Positions 23,736-32,824 of a stretch of DNA of 40,161 nt are shown here, one piece after another (position 1 is the first letter of the stretch; the number at the start of each line of letters is the position of its first letter). This DNA is from Gammaproteobacteria bacterium (GTDB taxonomy: Bacteria > Pseudomonadota > Gammaproteobacteria > Enterobacterales > Alteromonadaceae). A program made the position numbers and the translations under genes. The stretch spans positions 1 to 40,161 of the forward strand of contig JAHKAA010000032.1 in assembly GCA_018825965.1 (NCBI GenBank), written 5' to 3'. The notes under the pieces were generated by a model. The model saw only the letters and a list, made by a program, of their open reading frames with translations. It did not search any database and was not told the DNA's origin.

Positions 23736-24737
23736 ATGAAGTTATTCCGTATTCCGCTTTGGCTTTGGTTGCTATTGATTGTTGCAGGTCTTGGTTATGC
23801 TTTTCATCCTTATCTGCTGGAAAAGCTGAACCAGTTGGAACAACAACGATTGCGGGCTCAGCCATTGCCTGTGGTCAGCACTATGCCGCAACGACTGAAT
23901 TTTCAGCAGCAAATGGCAGATTTAACTTATTTAGCTTCTGAAGAGCTGGCGGGGCGTGGTACAGGCCAACCCGGAGGCTTAAAAGCCCAGCAATGGCTGG
24001 TGACTCAGTTTACAGCTATTGGTTTGGCTTCAGCAGGTACAGAAGGTTATTTACAGCCTTATCAGCCGACTTCAGGCAAAGCTCAATTAATGCAAGGTGC
24101 AGCTAATGTACTGGGCCGGATTGAAGGCCTGGATCCCGCCTTACCTGTGCTGGTGCTGACAGCTCATTATGATCATTTGGGTGTGCATCAGGGCAAAATT
24201 TATTATGGGGCCGACGATAATGCCTCTGGTGTGGCAGCTTTGCTGGCCATGGCGCGTTATTTTAAACAGCACCCACCTCGCCACTCTATACTCTTTGCTG
24301 CTTTGGATAACGAAGAAAGTGGCATGTGGGGCGCTCGTATGTTGTTTGAACAAGAGTTGCTGAATCCTGAACAAATAAAGCTGAATATCAATATGGATAT
24401 GCTTAGTCACAACACCCATAAGCAACTGGTCGCGGTCGGCTCATATCATTATCCAGAGCTGGAACAACCTCTGCTGCAACTGCAGCAACAAAGCTCAGTG
24501 CGCTTGTTGCTGGGGTATGACAGACCGGCGTGGCGGGTAGGCACTCATCAGGACTGGACCTTAAGTTCAGATCACCGTGAGTTCCATAAACGCCAGGTAC
24601 CTTTTGTGTATTTTGGTGTGCCGGATCATGCACATTATCACCAGCCAACAGATACCATAGACAATGTTGATCAGGAGTTTTATCGTGAAACCACAGAAAC
24701 TGTACTGGACGCAGTCTTGTTATTTGATGCCAGCTGA
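23736..24737 (+). CDS. M28-family zinc aminopeptidase, membrane-anchored
   Basis: 333 residues. An N-terminal helix (IPLWLWLLLIVAGLGYAF, about 6-23) acts as signal anchor. Metal and catalytic residues are intact: H144 in TAHYDH, D160 in GADDNASG, E193/E194 in DNEESG, D221 in NINMDML, and a histidine in DHAHYHQPTDT near the end. The family removes N-terminal amino acids from peptides with two zinc ions, here in the periplasm. The region ASEELAGRGTGQPGG before the core is also typical. It ends 86 bases before sbcD. Confidence 0.92.
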   Translation: MKLFRIPLWLWLLLIVAGLGYAFHPYLLEKLNQLEQQRLRAQPLPVVSTMPQRLNFQQQMADLTYLASEELAGRGTGQPGGLKAQQWLVTQFTAIGLASAGTEGYLQPYQPTSGKAQLMQGAANVLGRIEGLDPALPVLVLTAHYDHLGVHQGKIYYGADDNASGVAALLAMARYFKQHPPRHSILFAALDNEESGMWGARMLFEQELLNPEQIKLNINMDMLSHNTHKQLVAVGSYHYPELEQPLLQLQQQSSVRLLLGYDRPAWRVGTHQDWTLSSDHREFHKRQVPFVYFGVPDHAHYHQPTDTIDNVDQEFYRETTETVLDAVLLFDAS

Positions 24738-24773
24738 TACCAGGCTTCTGACCAACTTATGAAAGTGATCACC

Positions 24774-24808
24774 CTGTGCTATGCTGGCCTTATTCCGGCA
24801 TAGCGCAG
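24774..24808 (+). terminator. 14-pair hairpin between the peptidase gene and sbcD
   Basis: CTGTGCTATGCTGG pairs with CCGGCATAGCGCAG (two G-U pairs) across a 7-base loop. It ends 15 bases before the sbcD start, and a run of five T is 10 bases further. It may be a terminator of the peptidase gene or a leader structure of sbcD. Confidence 0.5.
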
Positions 24809-24823
24809 CGTATTCAGGTTTTT

Positions 24824-26056
24824 ATGCGTATTCTTCATAGCTCCGACTGGCATTTAGGCCAGCATTTTATTGGCAAAAGCAGAGCCGACGAGCACAAAGC
24901 CTTGTTTGGCTGGCTAAAGCAACAAATTGAATTGCATCAGGTGGATGCATTGATAGTAGCGGGCGATATTTTTGATACCGCCACTCCTGCCAGTTATGCC
25001 CGCGAGTTGTATCATCAGTTGATTGTCGACTTGCAGCCTACAGGCTGCCAACTGGTGATGTTGGGCGGAAATCACGATTCAGTGGCTGTATTGCAGGAAA
25101 GCAAAGAGTTACTGGCCTGTTTGCATACCCAGGTGGTGCCAGGCTGGCTGGGTGCTGCAGCATCTCATCTTCTGGTACTGAAAAACAAAGCGGGCGAACC
25201 AGGCGCTATTCTGGCGGCTTTGCCTTTTTTGCGTTCCCGCGATTTATTACAAAGTCAGAGTGGTCAGCAGGCCAGTGATAAACAGCAGCAATTGCAGCAA
25301 GCCATAGCCGACTGTTATCAGCAATGTTTTAGTCAGGCTGTAGCACTGCGCTCTGAACTGGCTTTGGAATTGCCTTTGCTCGCGACAGGGCATCTGACTA
25401 CGGTAGGTGCCAGCAGCAGTGAGTCGGTACGGGAAATTTATATAGGCTCTTTGGAAGCCTTCCCGGCCAGTGCTTTTCCGGATTTTGATTATATAGCCTT
25501 GGGCCACATTCATCAGCCTCAACTGGTCGCAGGCAAAGAACATATCCGTTACAGCGGTTCGCCTGTTCCTTTGAGTTTTGATGAAGCCAAACAGCAAAAG
25601 TCCATGGTCTTGCTGGATTTCAGCAGCTCTGAAGCCAAGATCGAGCTGCTGCCCATTCCTTGTTTTCAGCCCTTGTTAAGCCTGAAATGCAGCTTAACTG
25701 AACTCCATACTTTATTGCAGCAACCACTGGCGGCGCTACAACCAGGACAAAAACTCTGGCTGGAGCTGGTACTCACAGGCAGTGACGGTTATTTGAGTGA
25801 TTTGCAAAGCCAGGTGCAACAACATCTTGAGGCTTTACCTGTAGAACTGTTAAAACTGCGGCGGGCACGTCAGGCCGCTGTTGGTGTTTTGCAGGTGGAT
25901 CAGCAGGAATCTTTGCATGAAATGACACCGGATCTGGTATTGCAGAGACGGCTTGCCACTGAAGAATTAACCGACAGCGAACAAGCTGAATTTCAGCAGA
26001 TGTTGCAGCAAGTGCTGACACAGCTACAGCAACCAGAACCGCAGGTGTTGCCATGA
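24824..26056 (+). CDS. sbcD: Exonuclease subunit SbcD
   Basis: 410 residues from ATG 24824, which begins MRILHSSDWHLGQHFIGKSR exactly as SbcD proteins do; an upstream in-frame ATG at 24776 adds a non-conserved tail. The Mre11-type phosphoesterase motifs are present: DWHLG, AGDIFDTATP, LGGNHDS and ALGHIHQPQ. With SbcC it forms a manganese-dependent nuclease that cuts hairpin and end-blocked DNA. Its stop overlaps the sbcC start (ATGA). The C-terminal third is relatively glutamine-rich, like its partner. Confidence 0.95.
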   Translation: MRILHSSDWHLGQHFIGKSRADEHKALFGWLKQQIELHQVDALIVAGDIFDTATPASYARELYHQLIVDLQPTGCQLVMLGGNHDSVAVLQESKELLACLHTQVVPGWLGAAASHLLVLKNKAGEPGAILAALPFLRSRDLLQSQSGQQASDKQQQLQQAIADCYQQCFSQAVALRSELALELPLLATGHLTTVGASSSESVREIYIGSLEAFPASAFPDFDYIALGHIHQPQLVAGKEHIRYSGSPVPLSFDEAKQQKSMVLLDFSSSEAKIELLPIPCFQPLLSLKCSLTELHTLLQQPLAALQPGQKLWLELVLTGSDGYLSDLQSQVQQHLEALPVELLKLRRARQAAVGVLQVDQQESLHEMTPDLVLQRRLATEELTDSEQAEFQQMLQQVLTQLQQPEPQVLP

Positions 26057-29000
26057 AAATTCTATCGGTGCGGCTGCAAAACTTAAACTCGCTGAAAGGC
26101 GAGTGGAAAATTGATTTTACTCAGCCCCCTTTTGATCAAAGTAACCTTTTTGCTATTACAGGTCCTACTGGTGCAGGCAAAAGCACTATTTTGGATGCCA
26201 TTTGTTTAGCTTTGTATCACCAGACACCTCGCTTAAAACTCTTGTCCCAAAGCAGCAACGAGCTGATGACCCGCCATACCAGTGAGTGTCTGGCCGAAGT
26301 AGAGTTTCAGGTACGCGACCAGCGGTATCGCGCCTTCTGGAGCCAGCGTCGTTCCCGTGGTGCAGTGGATGGCAATTTACAGGCCGCCAAAGTGGAGCTG
26401 GCCAAAGCAGATGGCGAAATACTGACAGATAAAAGTAACGAAAAGCTAAAGCTGACGGAGCAAATTACAGGTTTAGATTTTGGCCGCTTTACCAAGTCGA
26501 TGCTATTAGCTCAGGGTGGTTTTGCTGCCTTTTTAAATGCGCCGGCTAACGAGCGGGCAGAATTGTTGGAAGAGCTGACGGGCACTGAAATTTACGGTCA
26601 GATTTCGATGCAGGTGTATGAACAAAACCGTCAGCACAAAACGGCGTTGGAATTATTACAGGCCAAAGCATCAGGTGTGGTCTTGCTGGATTTAGAACAG
26701 CGCCAGTTATTACAGCAGCAGTTATCCGGGTTAGAGCAGCAACAGCAGCAGTTCAAAACACGACAGCAGCAACTGGCTCCTTTATTGGCCTGGCGTCAGC
26801 AGCAGCAACAAGCGGCGATTCAGCAGCAACAAGCACAATTGAAACAACAGCAGTTCGAACAAGAGCAGGGCATGCAACAAAGCGCTTTGGCCAAACTGCA
26901 GAACTATCAAAAAGCTGCAGTGTTGTTGCCATTGTACAAAGAGCTGCAGCAGCAACGTTCGGCAGTGACTGAAACACTAGAACAGCAGCAACTTCAGTCG
27001 CGTCAGTTGCATGATTTAAACGATCAGCATCAGCTGCAATTGCAGCAAGGGCAAGGCTTAGCCCTGCAAGTCAAACAGCAGGTGCAGCAACAGGTTCAGC
27101 AACTGCAACAACAGGGGCAGACGTTAACAGCGCAACTGGCACAGCAACCTCAGGGTGCAGATCTGGCCGCAGCAGTAGCAGGCTGGAAACCGTTATTGCA
27201 ACAGCGTCAGCAGGGGTTAGATCAACAAAAAGTCATGCGAAAACAGCTTGCTCAGGCCGACACTCAGCAAGTAGAACAGCAGTTGCAGCAGATAAGCGTC
27301 GAATTACAGCAACTGGATCTTCAATTGCAACAGAGCGCTCCGGCTTTCTCCATTGAACTGCCACAATTGCAACAGCAAATACAGCATTGCAAAAATCAGC
27401 TGCACACTTACCCGTTATTGCTGAGGGTTGCCGCCGGGTTACAACAAAAACAGCAACAACAGCAAAAAGAACAGCAGGAACTGCAACAAAAACAAAGTGA
27501 CAGCCAGCAGTTGCAGCAACAGGTCGCGGCTTTACGTGAGCAGTTCAGGTTGTATAGCGACAGAGTGGCCGATAAACAAAAACTGGTGCAGCAAGAGCGG
27601 CTGATCGCAGAGCTCAGCAGTCACAGAGCTAAGCTGCAACCAGGCGACGAATGTCCGCTGTGTGGCAGCACCACACACCCTGCTATTAGCAGTTATCAGG
27701 CGCTGGATTTAAGCCAGACTGAAACAGAACTTGCGGCCTTAACAGCTGAACTGAAAAAAGTCGAAGAGCAGGGCAAAGCCTTACGTGAGACGCAACTTCA
27801 ACTGGAAGAGCAACAAAAAGCCAGGCGCTATCAGTTGGAACAGCTGGCCACAGATATTAAGCAGCAAAGTGAACAATGGACTGACTTATTGCACAACCTG
27901 CCGGAGACAGAGCAGCAGCAATTGCAACAGGCCAGCTTAAAAAAAGCCTTATTGCAGCAGTTCCAGCAGCAGGCTCAACAGGGACTGGAGCAACAGCTGC
28001 AGACAGAGCAACAGCTGCTGCAACGTCAACTTTGGCAACAGCAGCAGCATGAACTGGCGCATCAGCAACAACTACTGCAACAACAACAGTCGCAGCAACA
28101 ACAGCAACAGCAGCAGTTCACTGCAGCGCTGCAGCAAAACCAGTTGCAGTTAGAGCAACTGGAACAGCAGTGGCAGCAGGAGTTGCAACCTTTTGGTTTT
28201 GCTCTGCCAGCCGCAGAGCAACAACAGCGGATCTGGCAGCAGTGGGCAGAGCAAGCGCAGCAATGGCAGCAGTGGCAACAAGAGTTGCAACGACAGAGTC
28301 AGCAACTGGATAAAGCGCTGATGCAGCAGCAACAGGCTGATCAGCAGTACCACAGCTGGTTAGATAAATTGCAACAAGCGGATTTAGCGCAAGTACCGGC
28401 CAGTCAGAGCGCAACACCACAGCAAGAACTTGAACTTGTGTTGCAACGGCTCAGTGTATTAAGCAATGAACTGCAGCAAAAAGCCGGACAACAACAACAA
28501 ATCGAAACTCAGCTACAGCAATTGGAAGTGAAGTTAACAGCATTGCAGCACGACTGGCAAAAGCAACTGGAACAACAGCAGTTGGGCAGCGAAACCAGCT
28601 TCTTAGCCATGTTACTGACAGAGCAACAAGTGCAGCAACTGACAGAACTGAAAGAAAAGCTGGCAGCAGAGCAGATCCGTTGTCAAAGCCAGCTGGAGCA
28701 AGTTCAGCAGCAAATCAACGACTTGGAAAAGCAGCAACTGACAGAACAAAATCTGGAACAATTGCAGCAGCAAAGTACAGAACTGGAACAGCAGCTCTTT
28801 GCTGTGCTGGAACAGGCAGGCCAATGCCGGCAGCAATTGCATAGCGATCAGCAACATCAGCAGCAGCAACAAGAGCTGTACAGTCAGATTGAACAACAGC
28901 AACAGCTGGTGCAGCAATGGCATAAATTCAACAGCTTAATAGGATCAGCTGATGGCGCTAAATTCCGTCGTTTTGCTCAGGGGTTAACCTTATTACAGCT

Positions 29001-29412
29001 GGTGGGGTTGGCCAATCAGCAGTTGGATAAACTGCATAGCCGTTACCAACTGGCACGTAAAGCAGATGCTGAACTGGAGCTGCAAGTGCTCGACAGTTGG
29101 CAGGCTGATACCGCCAGAGATACCAAAACCTTGTCTGGTGGCGAAAGCTTTTTAGTCAGCCTGGCCTTGGCGTTAGCGCTGTCGGATTTAGTCAGCCATA
29201 AAACCCGTATCGAATCCTTATTTTTGGATGAAGGTTTTGGTACTTTGGATCCAGACACGCTGGAAACCGCGTTAGCCGCTTTGGATCAGCTGAATGCCAG
29301 CGGCAAGATGATTGGTATTATCAGCCATGTGGAAGCCTTAAAAGAGCGTATTCCAGTGCAGATTAAGCTGCAAAAACAGCAGGGGCTGGGGTACAGCAGT
29401 TTAAGTTACTAG
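26053..29412 (+). CDS. sbcC: Exonuclease subunit SbcC, glutamine-rich
   Basis: 1119 residues. Walker A GPTGAGKS (37-44) near the N-terminus; the zinc hook CPLC at residues 534-537 in the middle; ABC signature LSGGESFLVSLALALALSDL and Walker B SLFLDEGFGTLD near the C-terminus. All parts of a Rad50-type SMC ATPase are intact. The two coiled-coil arms (about 190-530 and 545-960) are extraordinarily rich in glutamine, with a run of eight glutamines encoded at 28093-28116 in mixed CAA/CAG codons. Family members have polar coiled coils, but usually with more Glu, Lys and Arg. It is coupled to sbcD by a 4-base overlap. Confidence 0.96.
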   Translation: MKILSVRLQNLNSLKGEWKIDFTQPPFDQSNLFAITGPTGAGKSTILDAICLALYHQTPRLKLLSQSSNELMTRHTSECLAEVEFQVRDQRYRAFWSQRRSRGAVDGNLQAAKVELAKADGEILTDKSNEKLKLTEQITGLDFGRFTKSMLLAQGGFAAFLNAPANERAELLEELTGTEIYGQISMQVYEQNRQHKTALELLQAKASGVVLLDLEQRQLLQQQLSGLEQQQQQFKTRQQQLAPLLAWRQQQQQAAIQQQQAQLKQQQFEQEQGMQQSALAKLQNYQKAAVLLPLYKELQQQRSAVTETLEQQQLQSRQLHDLNDQHQLQLQQGQGLALQVKQQVQQQVQQLQQQGQTLTAQLAQQPQGADLAAAVAGWKPLLQQRQQGLDQQKVMRKQLAQADTQQVEQQLQQISVELQQLDLQLQQSAPAFSIELPQLQQQIQHCKNQLHTYPLLLRVAAGLQQKQQQQQKEQQELQQKQSDSQQLQQQVAALREQFRLYSDRVADKQKLVQQERLIAELSSHRAKLQPGDECPLCGSTTHPAISSYQALDLSQTETELAALTAELKKVEEQGKALRETQLQLEEQQKARRYQLEQLATDIKQQSEQWTDLLHNLPETEQQQLQQASLKKALLQQFQQQAQQGLEQQLQTEQQLLQRQLWQQQQHELAHQQQLLQQQQSQQQQQQQQFTAALQQNQLQLEQLEQQWQQELQPFGFALPAAEQQQRIWQQWAEQAQQWQQWQQELQRQSQQLDKALMQQQQADQQYHSWLDKLQQADLAQVPASQSATPQQELELVLQRLSVLSNELQQKAGQQQQIETQLQQLEVKLTALQHDWQKQLEQQQLGSETSFLAMLLTEQQVQQLTELKEKLAAEQIRCQSQLEQVQQQINDLEKQQLTEQNLEQLQQQSTELEQQLFAVLEQAGQCRQQLHSDQQHQQQQQELYSQIEQQQQLVQQWHKFNSLIGSADGAKFRRFAQGLTLLQLVGLANQQLDKLHSRYQLARKADAELELQVLDSWQADTARDTKTLSGGESFLVSLALALALSDLVSHKTRIESLFLDEGFGTLDPDTLETALAALDQLNASGKMIGIISHVEALKERIPVQIKLQKQQGLGYSSLSY

Positions 29413-29434
29413 CTCTGAGGAGTGGATTTTAGTG

Positions 29435-29465
29435 ACAAAAGTCATGCTCATGTCATGACTTTTGT
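29435..29465. terminator. Perfect 12-base inverted repeat after sbcC
   Basis: ACAAAAGTCATG and CATGACTTTTGT are exact reverse complements with a 7-base spacer, 22 bases after the sbcC stop. A and T runs at the stem base make it look like a weak bidirectional terminator, though a regulator site for the next gene is also possible. Confidence 0.55.
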
Positions 29466-29539
29466 GTCTGATGTTTTTCTATGGATTTTCCGATACTGAT
29501 TTCACACCAATTAAGGTGAAACCACAACGGAGAGAAGCC

Positions 29540-30232
29540 ATGAAAACTTTATTCATTGCGTTAAGCACTTTAACTTTTAGCCTGGCTCAGGCTGCCACTA
29601 TTGAACAAATTGACGCTGCAGCCAATACGATGGATTTGAAGCAACTGACTGTTTATGCTGCTGAAAATCCGGCAGATTACAACAAAGCTTATGCCAGCTA
29701 CCGTTTGTCTATTGTGGCGGGATTAACAGGCCAAAGAGATCAGGCAGAACAAGCCTTAGACTTAGCCCAGTCTGTGTTGGAGCAGTTAACAACAGCGCAA
29801 CCACAAGCTGATCATCTGGCTTTGTTATCCAGCGTTTATGGCATGCAGATTGGCAATAACCCGATAAAAGGTGCCTTGTACGGTCCCAAAGCTGGTAAAG
29901 CTATCCAGCAAGCGACAGAGTTGGAACCTGCGAATCCGCGAGTGTCTTTAATTAAGGCCATCACCGCCTACAATACGCCAGCGGTCTTTGGTGGCAGTAA
30001 ACAAAGTGCGGTGGAGCTGAGCAGCAAAGCTATTGAGCTTTATGCAGAGCCTTGTCAGCAGATTTGCTGGGGTCATGCAGAAGCTTACACCTGGCGTGGT
30101 TTGGCTAAACAGGAACTGGGTGATAAAGCTGGTGCTATTGCTGACTGGACTAAAGCGGTGGAGGTGGAACCTTCCTATGGTTGGGCTAAGTTCCTGCTGA
30201 CACAACAACAAAGCTATAGTCAGAATCGTTAA
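29540..30232 (+). CDS. Exported TPR-repeat protein
   Basis: 230 residues from ATG 29540, which has a GAGAGAAG ribosome site and starts a clear signal peptide (MKTLFIALSTLTFSLAQA-A). The longer frame from 29462 would bury this signal. TPR-like helices follow: SYRLSIVAGLTGQRDQAEQALDLAQSVLEQL and TWRGLAKQELGDKAGAIADWTKAVEVEPSYGWAKFLL. Such proteins hold partner proteins; none is identified. Two cysteines (EPCQQICWG) may form a disulfide. It lies 52 bases before a two-component pair and may be cotranscribed. Confidence 0.83.
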   Translation: MKTLFIALSTLTFSLAQAATIEQIDAAANTMDLKQLTVYAAENPADYNKAYASYRLSIVAGLTGQRDQAEQALDLAQSVLEQLTTAQPQADHLALLSSVYGMQIGNNPIKGALYGPKAGKAIQQATELEPANPRVSLIKAITAYNTPAVFGGSKQSAVELSSKAIELYAEPCQQICWGHAEAYTWRGLAKQELGDKAGAIADWTKAVEVEPSYGWAKFLLTQQQSYSQNR

Positions 30233-30284
30233 TTGTCTTTTGTCAGGGGGCTCTGTTGAGCCCTCTGCTTCTAAGGAGCAGGTG

Positions 30285-31340
30285 ATGGTAGAGCTGGAAA
30301 AACGTCTTTCCTGGGTGTACCTGATTAATCTGGTGTTTTATATAGCACCGTTTTTTTACATAGACTACAACCCGATCCAATATCTGTGGATGAGTTTAGC
30401 CTTAGTCGCATTTGTGGGCTGTTACTATTGGATTGGCCGCAGTGATACCACTCAAATGTTGTTGCCCATACTGTTGATGGCGCTGATTGCAAGCCTGATT
30501 ACTCCGCTGAACTATGGCTCTATTTCTATGTTTGCCTATGTCAGCTTTTTTATTGGTTTTGCTTATAGTTTCCGTCAGTTTTTAGCAGGAGCCGCAGTAC
30601 TTATCGCCTTACTGGTGCTGCTGGATCACTTTTTTGTCAAAGGTGCGCCTTATTTCCTGTTGTATGGTTCAGCGCTGGTGCTGGCTATAGGCGTTCTCGG
30701 AGTGCTCGACCGGATCCGGCGCTTAACTATGCTGAAAGAGCAGCGTAGTGCCGAAGAAATTAAACAGCTGGCCACTATGGTAGAACGAGAGCGTATAGCG
30801 CGGGATTTGCACGATATTATGGGGCATAGTTTATCGGGTATAGTGCTCAAAGCTGATCTGGCTGACAAGCTGATGCAACAACAGCAGTATGAGTTAGCCG
30901 CTCAACATGTAAAAGAACTGGCGCAGATAGCCCGTGAAAGTTTAAGTCAGGTACGGCAGACGGTGTCTGGCTACAAACACAAGGGCCTGGCCGGTGAAGT
31001 ACAGCTGTTAAGCGGCAAACTGCGTGATGCGGGTTTTGCTGTGGATGTTCAGGGGGAAGTACCAGCTCTTTCCGCCCGCGAAGAAACTGCCGTAGTTTTG
31101 ATCCTGACTGAATTGGTAACCAATGTGCTCAAACATAGTCATGGCGATCAGGTACACATCCATTTTAATGAGACTGCGTATGGGCACCAGGTGATGGTAT
31201 CGGACAATGGTAAAGTCAGCGAGCTGAAACAGGGCAATGGTCTGACAGGTATCCAGGAGCGCTTAGCTGCGCTGAACACTAAGCTGGAATGGCAACTATC
31301 ATCCAGTAGTTTTAGTTTTATTTTGCCAAAGGAGGCCTGA
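30285..31340 (+). CDS. DesK-like sensor histidine kinase
   Basis: 351 residues from ATG 30285, with AAGGAG seven bases upstream. About five membrane helices occupy residues 10-145. The HisKA_3 dimerisation helix holds the phospho-acceptor H176 (ERERIARDLHDIMGHSLSG). The ATPase part has LTELVTNVLKHS and SDNGKVSELKQGNGLTGIQERL. This is the architecture of Bacillus DesK, which senses membrane fluidity, and related kinases; the signal here is not known. The gene overlaps the regulator by one base (TGATG). Confidence 0.9.
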   Translation: MVELEKRLSWVYLINLVFYIAPFFYIDYNPIQYLWMSLALVAFVGCYYWIGRSDTTQMLLPILLMALIASLITPLNYGSISMFAYVSFFIGFAYSFRQFLAGAAVLIALLVLLDHFFVKGAPYFLLYGSALVLAIGVLGVLDRIRRLTMLKEQRSAEEIKQLATMVERERIARDLHDIMGHSLSGIVLKADLADKLMQQQQYELAAQHVKELAQIARESLSQVRQTVSGYKHKGLAGEVQLLSGKLRDAGFAVDVQGEVPALSAREETAVVLILTELVTNVLKHSHGDQVHIHFNETAYGHQVMVSDNGKVSELKQGNGLTGIQERLAALNTKLEWQLSSSSFSFILPKEA

Positions 31341-31936
31341 TGCGTATTTTATTGGCGGAAGATCAGGCCATGGTGCGTGGCGCTTTGGCTGCACTGCTGG
31401 GTTTAAATGGCGATTTTAATATCACCCAGGCGGCAGACGGCGATCAGGCATTGCAGCTGTTAAAACAGCAGGACTTTGATTTATTGCTGACTGATATTGA
31501 GATGCCGGGCCGCAGTGGGCTGGAATTAGCGCTTTATCTGCAACAGCAACAAAGCAAAATCAAAGTGATAGTGATCACCACTTTTGGTCGTGCTGGTTAT
31601 ATTCAACGTGCTATAGCCGCCGGTGTTCAGGGTTTTTTATTAAAAGATGCTCCATCTGAACAACTGGCGCAGGCTATTTACCAGGTGATGGCTGGGAAAA
31701 GAGTGATAGATGCGGAACTGGCATTGTCTGCTTTAGGTGAACATGACCCTTTAAGTGACAAAGAACGCCGTGCTTTACGATTAGCTTCTGAAGGGAAAAG
31801 CACATCAGACATAGCCGCTGCACTTTATATTGCTGAGGGCACAGCCCGGAATTATTTGTCGGAAGCCATCAGTAAACTAAATGCGGCAAACCGGGTTGAT
31901 GCAGCCAGAATAGCCCGACAAAAAGGCTGGTTGTAA
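31340..31936 (+). CDS. NarL/DesR-like response regulator
   Basis: 198 residues. Receiver domain with acidic D8 and phospho-acceptor D52 (LLLTDIEMPGRSG), T in VIVITTFGRAGYIQRAI and lysine in FLLKDAPSEQL; C-terminal LuxR-type helix-turn-helix LSDKERRALRLASEGKSTSDIAAALYIAEGTARNYLSEAISKL. The pattern FLLKDAPSEQL...GTARNYLSEAI is typical of DesR. It is coupled to its kinase. Target genes are not evident; no desaturase lies in the window. Confidence 0.9.
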   Translation: MRILLAEDQAMVRGALAALLGLNGDFNITQAADGDQALQLLKQQDFDLLLTDIEMPGRSGLELALYLQQQQSKIKVIVITTFGRAGYIQRAIAAGVQGFLLKDAPSEQLAQAIYQVMAGKRVIDAELALSALGEHDPLSDKERRALRLASEGKSTSDIAAALYIAEGTARNYLSEAISKLNAANRVDAARIARQKGWL

Positions 31937-31988
31937 TACAAGGCTGGCTTTAGCCGTCGTACTTGAAGCCGCAGCTTTGTTGAAATAG

Positions 31989-32010
31989 AGGGCGCGGGTA
32001 ACCACGCCCT
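31989..32010 (-). terminator. Possible terminator of the DUF481 gene
   Basis: On the minus strand AGGGCGTGG pairs with CCGCGCCCT (one mismatch) across a 4-base loop, followed by CTATTTC, 23 bases after the DUF481 stop. It has only a weak T run. Confidence 0.4.
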
Positions 32011-32032
32011 TGTGGAACATAAAGGATGCGGA

Positions 32033-32821
32033 TTAAAACGAATACACAAAAGTTAAAGAAGTTTGGGTATCGGTTTTCTTTTTACCTACTGGTACACGGG
32101 TGTCGTTTTGTACTAAAAAAGCGGCTTTCATTTGCATCCGGCCGTTAATTTTTGCGGTCAGCGAAGACTCAGCAATAGAACGTCTGTTGTCTTCACCGTA
32201 TTCCAGGCTGAGGGTCTGTTTAAAACGGGCAGATTCACTGATCTGCCAGCGATAGGTGGCAGCACCACGTATGATCATACCGTTTTCAGTTTCTTCCAGA
32301 TCCTTTTCGCCTCTGTAATAACCAGGACCCACTTCACCTTCCAGCGACATAGTTTCGGTTTTAAAGAGTTCATCGCCATAACCTATAGCTACTGTGGTGT
32401 ATTCGGTATAAGCACCAAAACGGTCACTCACATGGGAGCCGTAGACGAATAGTCGGGCAGATTCTTTATCCAGCTTATAACCGCCTTTGGCTGACGCTGC
32501 ATATTTTTCCGCCGAGGTTTCCACCAGCGTCTGACCATCGTCTGCTTCGGTTTCATCACGCTTAAAAAAAGCGCTGAAGGTATAGTCGTTAGACCACTGT
32601 TCTAATTCCTGTTTAGCGTCTATTTTTCCTGTAATAGAAGTACCTTTGGTGTTACCTGAGGTGGTAATTGCACCTAGTTCCGCTGAGGTACTCCAGCCCA
32701 ACTTTGCTGTATTGGAGGTGCTTTCTCCGGCCTGTACTGTCAAGAGGCCACTTAAAACCAACAAGCTGCCCAGAGCGGGTAAAAAGCCAAAAGCGGACAG
32801 GGAGCAGAGCGTTTTTTTCAT
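32033..32821 (-). CDS. DUF481 outer-membrane beta-barrel protein
   Basis: 262 residues. Signal peptide (about residues 1-31, ending TVQAGES), then alternating strands with turns typical of a small barrel: WSTSAELGAITTSGNTKGTSITGKIDAKQEL, YTFSAFFKRDE, KYAASAKGGYKLDKESARLFVYGSHVSDRFG, and a C-terminal SLTFVYSF ending in phenylalanine, as outer-membrane proteins do. The SGNT motif is common in DUF481/YdiY-like proteins, some induced by salt. Its role is not known. It starts 3 bases after the mechanosensitive channel gene, suggesting an osmotic-response operon. Confidence 0.9.
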   Translation of the reverse strand: MKKTLCSLSAFGFLPALGSLLVLSGLLTVQAGESTSNTAKLGWSTSAELGAITTSGNTKGTSITGKIDAKQELEQWSNDYTFSAFFKRDETEADDGQTLVETSAEKYAASAKGGYKLDKESARLFVYGSHVSDRFGAYTEYTTVAIGYGDELFKTETMSLEGEVGPGYYRGEKDLEETENGMIIRGAATYRWQISESARFKQTLSLEYGEDNRRSIAESSLTAKINGRMQMKAAFLVQNDTRVPVGKKKTDTQTSLTFVYSF

Positions 32822-32824
32822 ACC

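Noticed and set aside
26753..28923. Several open frames on the minus strand inside sbcC
   Set aside because: They come from the CAG/CAA-rich coding strand read backwards (leucine-, valine- and alanine-rich shadows) and have no start signals or domains.
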